Assembly (NCBI GenBank): GCA_004794785.1
Contig: SJOL01007625.1
Location: 1 to 64,000, forward strand
Reading direction: 5' to 3'
Source: Opisthorchis felineus
Lineage: Eukaryota > Platyhelminthes > Trematoda > Opisthorchiida > Opisthorchiidae
Length of the DNA: 64,000 nt
Part shown: positions 57,165-64,000 of the stretch, piece by piece
Position numbering within the stretch: the stretch's first letter is position 1
How the letters are laid out: every line of letters begins with the position of its first letter
Program-made: the position numbers and the translations under genes
The notes under the pieces: generated by a model
The model's input: the letters and a program-made list of their open reading frames with translations, nothing else
The model's database searches: none
Told to the model about the DNA's origin: nothing

Positions 57165-57509
57165 AAAACCGAACACAAACTATTTTCAACTTACATTACT
57201 GAATATTTTTCCGAACTAGCAAGCCAGTTTTAACATATTCTTAAATAGCTCAGTTGTTCTACCAAACAATGAAAAAAATGCCCAATACCCAACATGTTGA
57301 CTTCTGTCGAATCCCCGCAGTTTATTCGTCTCATAGCGATAAGTTTTGTTGTTGTTCTGGCTGGAACTAATAGGTTTCTCACTCATTGCAAAACAGAAGC
57401 ACTATCTTTCATGTGGCAGTGGAATACAAAACTTTGCTCTACCCTGAAATTACAAGACAGAACAAGGTGAATTAATTTATCAAAAGCATCGAGAGTGAGC
57501 AACACTTAC

Positions 57510-57669
57510 GTGACCGTCCTTTAGATGACCAAAAGTAGGAGTTCCGACCTGATTTACGCTCCGTATTTTCCGACGTGGCCTCGTCAATCAGCTGGCAGAG
57601 ATCGACTGCTTGTTCGGTACCGGTTCCAGAGATTTCGGACTCTGTTGGGATGCTCGTAACAACTGACAT
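57510..57669 (-). CDS. Gene M first coding exon
   Basis: An ATG preceded by AACTGAC opens on the minus strand: MSVVTSIPTESEISGTGTE, then QAVDLCQLIDEATSEN and RKSGRNSYFWSSKGRS. It is closed by a consensus donor (C|GTAAGT) with one base left over. The next exon at 48613 supplies the other two. The leader is acidic/Ser-Thr-rich followed by a basic aromatic stretch. I do not recognise the protein. The first intron would be about 8.9 kb. Confidence 0.55.
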
Positions 57670-58214
57670 GCTTCATTCAATAAGTGATCAGAACTGGAAC
57701 TAAAACAAAAGTTATATATCTTTCACTGACGAATACAGGCAAATGGTAGACCTAAAAAGTGCTTAAATTCACAGGTTAGCAGAGCGTTCCCCAGCAGTGA
57801 CTTCCATAGCCAAGAGCGTGACGGCGAGAACGTTTATTAGAACCCCAATCGATCAATTAGCCCTCAGGAAAGGGTGATGATTAGTCAATTATAAATCAAT
57901 GTTTATCTCACTGGAAAACGTTTTGTTGTTATGGGAAACAGGGTAGCGTCCTTTTTGAGACTAAGGTTTCGCCTATATTTCCTACCACAACGTCACGTGT
58001 TATCAGCAAATCACAGAAACTCTTCACCAGAAATACGTATACCGTCTGAACTTACTGTACTATCAAGAATAAGAGCTGGGTTGCCTCAAAGACGGGTCAT
58101 CCAAGGTCATAGGTGCCGAGATAAAAATAGACAAATTATAAGCGAATTGCACTCATTTTCAAATTACAATTACATTAAACAGAGACTCAGATGAATCGCC
58201 CGTCTATGGTATTC

Positions 58215-58400
58215 TCCAAGTGGATCTACTGCACAAAGTCTGCCTCATATTTCAGTTAGTACGACATTCGAGATATCCCAGCATATTTTCTTGACAGAAC
58301 ACACTACTAGTAAGGTTGTTGAAAGCGCTTCGACATCCCGCTAGGGCTTTAGTCCTTCTTAAGTCGTATCAGCCGGACGCAGTCAGCTGAATACCTTGCA
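58215..58400 (+). repeat. Hammerhead-bearing repeat family, partial copy
   Basis: It contains CACAAAGTCTGCCTCATATTTCAGTT, ATTCGAGATATC and AAGGTTGTTGAAAGCGCTTCGACA. It ends in a decayed hammerhead (TTTAGTCCTTCTTAAGTCG..ATCAG, minus-strand orientation). Confidence 0.6.
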
Positions 58401-58781
58401 AATCAAGTCCAGTCAGTCACCTGAAAGCCACCTCACATCTCGAAATGCTAGGTACATCAACCTGGCGGTTAGTGTGGCCGCGCACATAACCCAACAGAAA
58501 ATATATCCATATATATGCCGTTCACCATTGGTATACACACGAAAGAGAGCTGAACATTTTCACAAGGCTTTGAACATGTCTGGTCGTCTGCTTCAATTTA
58601 CTGAGGTCTTTTGCGACATCAGACTGTTCGTATTTTTCGGTTATTAGGCTTGAAGCATAGCAAAACAAATTCACCATACATTCCGACCGAACGACCGGTC
58701 CATGTTATTATGAGACTTTGCGCAATGCCATCTGACTATACGTGATGCACCACTCATAAGGTTGCCGAAAATTCTTCGACA

Positions 58782-58824
58782 GCCCACGACCGGTTTCGCC
58801 CTTCTTGGGGCTCATCAGGTAGGC
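58782..58824 (-). ncRNA. Hammerhead ribozyme 1 (intact core)
   Basis: The minus strand reads stem I GCCTAC, core CTGATGA, stem II GCCC-CAAGAA-GGGC, core GAAA, then CCGGTC and stem I return GTGGGC. Stem I pairs fully (one G-U). Stem II is a 4-bp hairpin. Stem III is the palindrome ACCGGU, too short to fold alone but able to pair between two molecules, as in the minimal dimeric hammerheads of Penelope-like elements and retrozymes. The cleavage site would be after GUC. Confidence 0.88.
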
Positions 58825-59088
58825 GCAGTCCCCGAGTTTCCGTCAAACTTATGTTCTACTTGAAACCAAATTGCACGAAATTAGCGAAATACACTCATTT
58901 GCAAGCAAATTTGGTTTTGCAAGAGACTCACCTGGAACCCAGCTGAATCTCTCGTTTGTGATGTTTCCAGGCAACTGAATGTGCTGCATCAGGGCGCCTC
59001 ATGTTTCAGTTGCTACGGTATTCGAGATATCGCGATACATGTATATTCGTAATGCACTACTCACAAGGTTGCTAAAAATTCTTCGACA

Positions 59089-59131
59089 GCCCACGACCGG
59101 TTTCGCCCTTCTTGGGGCTCATCAGGTAGGC
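59089..59131 (-). ncRNA. Hammerhead ribozyme 2 (intact core)
   Basis: Identical to ribozyme 1 over the whole 43-nt motif: stem I GCCTAC/GTGGGC, CTGATGA, GCCC..GGGC, GAAA, ACCGGT palindrome. It is on the same strand 307 bp away, so one transcript could carry both and release a roughly 307-nt monomer. Confidence 0.88.
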
Positions 59132-59676
59132 AGCACATTCAGTTGCTTGGAAACATCATAAACGAGAGATTCAGCTGGGTTCCAGGTGAGTCTCTCGCAA
59201 AACCAAATTTGTTTGCAAATGAGTGTATTTCGCCATCTGACTATGCTTTTTCATTTGAGGTCATAGGTCAGCCGTAACAAGCCGAGCAGACAGGGCACGA
59301 AGCAAAATGTACGTTCCGGAGCGTGAAAATCAAATTCATTGATCTTCGGAGCAATGTTACGAGCTGGGCTCGAGTATCTAGATAATATGACTCGCCCACT
59401 GCTGACTTGAGTCATGGAAGCCTGTGAGCCCTAAGAAAACACCTGTGATGTTGGACTTTTTTCAAGGTCTTATACCGCCAGAAGGTTTTCGTGTGTAGCA
59501 TCCAGTGAAACATCGGTAGTCACCGGCTTACGTGCACTACCTAACTAAGCCTCCCCCTTTAAGGTCGTATCACAGCTAGGTGGCAGTGCGAAACTGTGCA
59601 AACCAAAAGAGGCCACTAACAATATCAAGCATTAAAACCATATAACTTCTTTTTTGTTTGGTTGTTACCGAACTGA

Positions 59677-59678
<2 letters not shown>

Positions 59679-59715
<37 letters not shown>
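59679..59715. repeat. (TA)n microsatellite
   Basis: An uninterrupted alternating TA tract. Confidence 0.95.
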
Positions 59716-59716
<1 letters not shown>

Positions 59717-59909
59717 CACGTTTTCGAACTTTTATCTCTATCCACTTATTTGGATTTTCAAGCTGTTCCGAAATATCACAGCTACAGTTGGCTAAGTTGA
59801 ATGCTAATTAGCAGGGCTGGTTGCAATTAGTCAATGCTTGAGGATATCGAGCCCTGGTCCCTCACACAGACAAATACGGATCACTCGCAATAAGAATGAA
59901 AAAAGTTTT

Positions 59910-59965
59910 ACAGTTCTCGGATTTTCAGGGTAGAAGGGCTTCACTTACAGGACAAAATGTCAACC
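59910..59965 (+). repeat. Sm-alpha-like SINE 3' end
   Basis: CAGTTCTCGGATTTTCAGGG..GGCTTCACTTACAGGACAAAATG matches the last 50 bp of copies 2 and 3. Confidence 0.6.
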
Positions 59966-60172
59966 GAAAAAAAACTGAATATTGATAAATGAGATAAATT
60001 CAATGTGCCAGCCGGCAGCTGGGTTTTAGTGCCTCCACCAGGCCCAAAACGACCAAAATGCTGTAGGTGAAACTGCGTTGACGGTCATGCTCGTTGAGCT
60101 GTGGCAAAAGCTTGAATCAATGCATTCGAGTGCTTCCCTGGCACCTAGCTGCACCTTCAGCTTAGCCAATCG

Positions 60173-60580
60173 TCACAAGACACAGGAACAAAATGCTGTC
60201 GCCAAAGGGCTGTTATACGGTTCTGAACAAGTCTTGGTGACCACTGATACAAAGTGACATGCTGTGTGCGCTCCATGGCGTAGGATAATGCTGTTGTTAT
60301 TCCGTTCTAGTTCACATAACGATGGAGAAGGTGGGCTCACCAAAGCGAACGACAGCAAAGCAAGTTCATTGTGAATACTGGTGAAAATGTGCACCAAATT
60401 TCGCTTCCGAAGCACCGTCCATTGCTTGTAGCACCTGCAGGTGAACTTCATATTTGCAAATGGCATGCTGTACACAGCTGACTTGAAGTGGTCCTTTGTT
60501 TTTTGGTACTTCAGTGAAATTTCCTCCACACCACATGGGGGCAGCATCACTTGTGTACAGGTGCCCGTTTCGACAACCAC
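60173..60580 (-). other. 135-codon ORF, unknown
   Basis: The frame opens with ATG: MVVETGTCTQVMLPPCGVEE, then YQKTKDHFKSAVYSMPF and MKFTCRCYKQWTVLRKRN. Six or more Cys in the first 60 residues, no signal peptide, no family I recognise, no splice support. Neighbouring sequence is SINE debris. Confidence 0.2.
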
Positions 60581-60844
60581 AATTACCCTACCCTTGGTGG
60601 ATGTATTGGAATTTCTTTAGCACTGAAATATTTGTAAGTTGAAATGTATAGAACTCCGTGCGTAACTGTTCCCTACGTCATACACCATCAGTATATTTCG
60701 TCGGGGATATGAATTACCCTAATTTCAGGACCATGGCGCCACAGAAATCACGCTGTTGGCTGGATGCACAGAAGTATCAAAAAAATTTGTTTTTCCATTC
60801 TCCGCATTTTCCCTAGTGAGTACCTTCAGCGTTCTACCACTCAA

Positions 60845-60960
60845 CCTTCAATCACGAAATCCACATCACGTGGTCACTTCCTGACTGGCTCCCGGAGTGA
60901 CGACTTCTCAGATGAAAATTTCACTAGCCTTGTGAGATTGTTCTTGCTTTGAACTACGTA
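60845..60960 (-). repeat. Sm-alpha-like SINE 5' fragment
   Basis: On the minus strand it reads CTCACAAGGCTAGTGAAA..TCATCTGAGAAGTCGTCACTCCGGGAGCCAG then ACCACGTGATGTGG. This is the 5' part of the element, again head-to-head with a + copy (61040). Confidence 0.65.
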
Positions 60961-61039
60961 TTGATTGTTGGTGGTCGTTAAAGTTCAAACCCATAAGTTA
61001 AAAGAGTAGCTGAGAAAATAATAAACCCAGACCTAGTTC

Positions 61040-61365
61040 AGTTCAGTTCAGTCTGAGAAGTTGTCATTTGGGGAGCCGGTCTTCATCGGAGGGGCCATTC
61101 AATACGTGACCACGTGACGTGGATTCCGTGATTGGAGGGTGAGTGCCGCTACGTACTGTCTACGTGCAAGTTAATCACACTGCTGATCGATCGCTTATTG
61201 CCGAATGGTTAGTAGCACGGAGGTCGCGGATTGGAAATTCATTACTGCAGTTTCGTGGCATGCGCGCCGTTGAGGATTCCTACTAAAGATGAAACAGTTG
61301 TACGGTGATTCTCGGCTATTCAAAATAGATTGGCTTCACTTACAGGACGAAAACTCTCTATAGGA
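61040..61365 (+). repeat. Sm-alpha-like SINE, copy 3
   Basis: It starts CAGTCTGAGAAGTTG. The promoter-like part is TTGCCGAATGGTTAGTAGC (box A) and GCGGATTGGAAATTC (box B). Then come the hammerhead block and the end GATTGGCTTCACTTACAGGACGAAA. Confidence 0.75.
61265..61307 (+). ncRNA. Hammerhead ribozyme in SINE copy 3
   Basis: Stem I CGCCG pairs with CGGTG. The first core box is TTGAGGA instead of CTGATGA (two changes). Stem II is weak, and the second core GAAA is intact. It is followed by ACAGTTGT, which is self-complementary if G-U pairs are allowed, then the cleavage position after A. Probably inactive because of the first core box. Confidence 0.55.
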
Positions 61366-61369
61366 CATT

Positions 61370-64000
61370 ATGTAACACGTGATGTTGTCGCTTTATTGCT
61401 AGATTATGTTGCAGTCAAAATTGACCGCAGTCAATCGTATTAGGATTGTAAGTTATGAAGCTGGTAAGGCTGGTGGTAACAAAAAACTACCTAACTGTGC
61501 TGTGCTAAAATTTCTAACCTTGCCCCAATTGACCGGAGGAAGGATACATAGGGATTTGTGGTGAAACGTTGTGTGTTCGTGTGAAGGTGGATAATATACA
61601 CCCGTCGCTGTCACGTGGGGAGGTACCAACGCCCAAACCCAAGAGAACCTTGTGCGGTTTGCCGCTTCTAGCCACTAATACTGGTTGTTTCCTTGCTTTT
61701 TTGTTGGAAGCTTGCCTTCATTTAGTATGTGCCGTGTTGTTAATTGATATTTCATTATACCAAATTTAGTGTCTTTAACGTAGAGATCTCTAAATGATTC
61801 ATCTTAACACTCTGAACATTCTGAAGTGTTAAACCTACAGTAGTGCTGGAAATGGATTTCTGTAGCCTCCAGTGAACTGAGCACACTGAATACCAGCTAG
61901 CAATAGCCAGGCATATTTGTGTGCCTTGGGTATTTGTTATGGGTGGTGCGGACTGCCAGACCACACCGTGTATACACCCTGGGTTTCGATGGATTGGTTT
62001 ACCCCACATGATTTGACAATCATGCGCCATTGGTTAGGAATGTTGATGGCTTGAAAACTGCCCACTCCTATTCAACCTCCAATCTTATTCTCTCGGGTCT
62101 ACACTGGGTACTGGCTTTTCAGCTGGCTGCACACGTTGCTTATCAGAAACCGCACGTGGCGGTGTATGGAGGGTCCATCCGCGTAGCGCCATTTCACAAG
62201 CAAGTCCGAAAATGATTGCTAACGTACCATGTGCTTGAGGGCGATAACATTGAATTTAGAATTAGTACAGCTGTAAGCTGGCACACAAAATCGACATTCA
62301 CAGTAGCCACCACAAATATGTGTAGTTTTGACAAAAACAAGTAAACAGGTAGATATTGCAACAAAGAATATTGCCCACAGTACAGTGCCAATGACATCAA
62401 ACTGTTTTGAACAGGGCGCCCACAAACATGAAAAACAGAAAAACGTTAGACCAAAGTGACCAACATGATGTGGATGTGCCAGTTATAAAAGAGCTGAGGG
62501 AACATGCGTCCTCAGATATCCTGAAGAACAAAAGCTTCACCACTAAAATCACCTTTCTTCCTTAGAATCATTAGGAACTGAATTGCATCATAGTGTGAGA
62601 ACCTTTGATGCCTTTGACATTTTGTATCCCTTGCTGAACGATCCAGTCAAAAAATACACTAAATACAAAGGGGAGTTTGTCCAAACACAACAACAGACCA
62701 GCGAACAATGGAGTAAGTCAAAAAGTGACTTATCGTTTGTGGATAACTCGTGAGAGTTCTTGGGTGAAATTCCGGACGGCGGGAACGTGTTTTCGTCGCA
62801 GTATAGCTGCTACACGTGTTCCGTAATTGTCCGTGGACTTGAAGAGTTTGGTTGACTCCCTGCCCCCTGCGCGCGCGCGAGTATGTGTGGTGACTGGTTG
62901 TCTTGCACTATATAGGAAGGTTTGACGTGTGTATGATACATAACATCGTTCCCACGCGTACAAGACAGGAACTAACTTGTTGGTCTAAGTTGCGAGCGGG
63001 AAGGGGTTTTGTCACGTGATTTGTGTGTTTGCGGAACAAAGAAGTCGCGTGATCTAGTGAGCGCGGATGTACTAGACGAATTAAGCGAAGTTGGTTGAAC
63101 GAACAAGGAAGTGACCGCTACATGCCTTCCTTATAAGGAACCATTAACTAAGCAACAGCTCGAAAGGGAACTTCGGCAATTACCACATTCACACTGCGAA
63201 TACACTATCTCCTCGTATAAGAAACCTTCATCTAAGGGAACATTTTCACAATGCGATAACTTCATAGTATGAGCTCCCTAGTAATGAAATATGTACACAT
63301 TAATTCTACGGCATAGGACCTAAAAAGCATGGACAAGAAGACCACACCGGAAAAATCAAGGTCATGCGTCTTGACAAAGCAAGATTAAGCGATCGGAAGA
63401 TTGCGCATACAAACGTTGGCAGCCACCTCAAATAATCCAATTTTTCCTTGAAGTATTGACAGTTCATTCATCTGATGATACCGTCTGTAAAATGCACGTG
63501 TAGCTCTGTATCGGCAAGAAAGCGATGTTTTCTTATCTTTGGTAGAATTTGGTTCCGTTTTGAGACGAGTTCCCAAAGAAAGAATGTCTCGAGAGTATAA
63601 ATAGTTTCGGTGCCCTGGAATGCTACCTTGTATGGGAATACGTATACATACATGACTCCGTCTGTAAAATGAAAACGAACATGGTGAAAATTCTGCAGGC
63701 CTACGCTGATCGACTGTAATCAGTTACAATCGATCTGCATCCGAAGTTTTCCACCGTGTTAAAACAAAGTACCGACGGAAAGCATTATCAGCTTGGCCAA
63801 TCGATACATATAAACCTAGTGGGCTATTATGCCTGCCTGAAAAAAAAATTCGCCCAACGTGATAGTGCCTAAGGTTCAAAGGAGTGACGAATCAAATTGG
63901 CTTACCAATCCGCACGAAAGTATCACACGAAACCGTAAATCCGCCCGCCAGAATGAGTTTGACTTCAGACGTAGACTGGCTTTCCGCTACACGAGCTGAG
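61370..64000. other. No recognisable gene
   Basis: Short frames only. The minus-strand frame 62219-62425 includes a hydrophobic run (TVLWAIFFVAISTCLLVFV) that could be a membrane segment, but it overlaps a second frame and lacks convincing splice borders. A GC-alternating stretch (GCGCGCGCG) lies near 62870. Confidence 0.4.

Larger units (their letters stand above)
58690..59245 (-). repeat. Pair of hammerhead repeats, one inverted
   Basis: Two units share CTCAYAAGGTTGCYRAAAATTCTTCGACAGCCC next to each hammerhead. Sequence to the right of the first (58905-58985: GAGACTCACCTGGAACCCAG..CAACTGAATGTGCTGC) recurs inverted to the right of the second (59130-59205). The two thus form a large hairpin around 58985-59130. 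Ribozyme spacing is 307 bp. Confidence 0.75.

Noticed and set aside
62219..62425. Possible membrane-protein exon on the minus strand
   Set aside because: One hydrophobic run only; two overlapping frames compete and no good acceptor/donor pair bounds either.

Overview
The window is eukaryotic: genes are split, exons are short and carry canonical splice sites, introns run to kilobases, there are no operons, and decayed retroelements are dense. The mix of repeats (Penelope-like elements, a tRNA-derived SINE carrying a hammerhead ribozyme like the schistosome Sm-alpha family, a CsRn1-like Ty3 integrase and AP-endonuclease LINEs) together with a cilia/flagella gene points to a flatworm, most likely a trematode. 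The species cannot be named from this sequence.

The one confidently identified gene is DRC5/TCTE1, the leucine-rich-repeat subunit of the axonemal nexin-dynein regulatory complex. It lies on the + strand from about 17.15 to 39.64 kb. Six internal exons and a terminal exon join in consistent phase and follow the vertebrate protein almost end to end. The start codon may lie on a minute exon (17150-17152) followed by a 43-nt intron, and the C-terminus has two alternative exons. Its introns hold repeats, two unexplained ORFs, and the last two exons of an antisense gene (37.04-35.06 kb) with a poly(A) signal.

Between 43.7 and 57.7 kb, four minus-strand exons form a second, unrecognised gene. It has a clear start exon, a probable GC-AG intron and a poly(A) signal. 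Plus-strand exon candidates (44.6-51.2 kb) overlap it and are less certain.

The rest is mobile-element debris: Penelope-like fragments (3.1-4.3 and 29.5 kb), LINE pieces on both strands (20, 40-41, 45-47, 53-56 kb), a Ty3/gypsy integrase relic (42 kb), a 190-bp tRNA-SINE family (18.5, 51-54 kb), an Sm-alpha-like SINE (31 and 60-61 kb), and a roughly 300-bp repeat family (16, 39, 58-59 kb). The last two families carry hammerhead ribozymes. At 58.8 and 59.1 kb the ribozyme core is intact and stem III is palindromic, the hallmark of hammerheads that cleave as dimers.

Regions 1-3.1, 4.4-16.3 and 61.4-64 kb show no supportable gene apart from one candidate exon at 14.8-15.07 kb.
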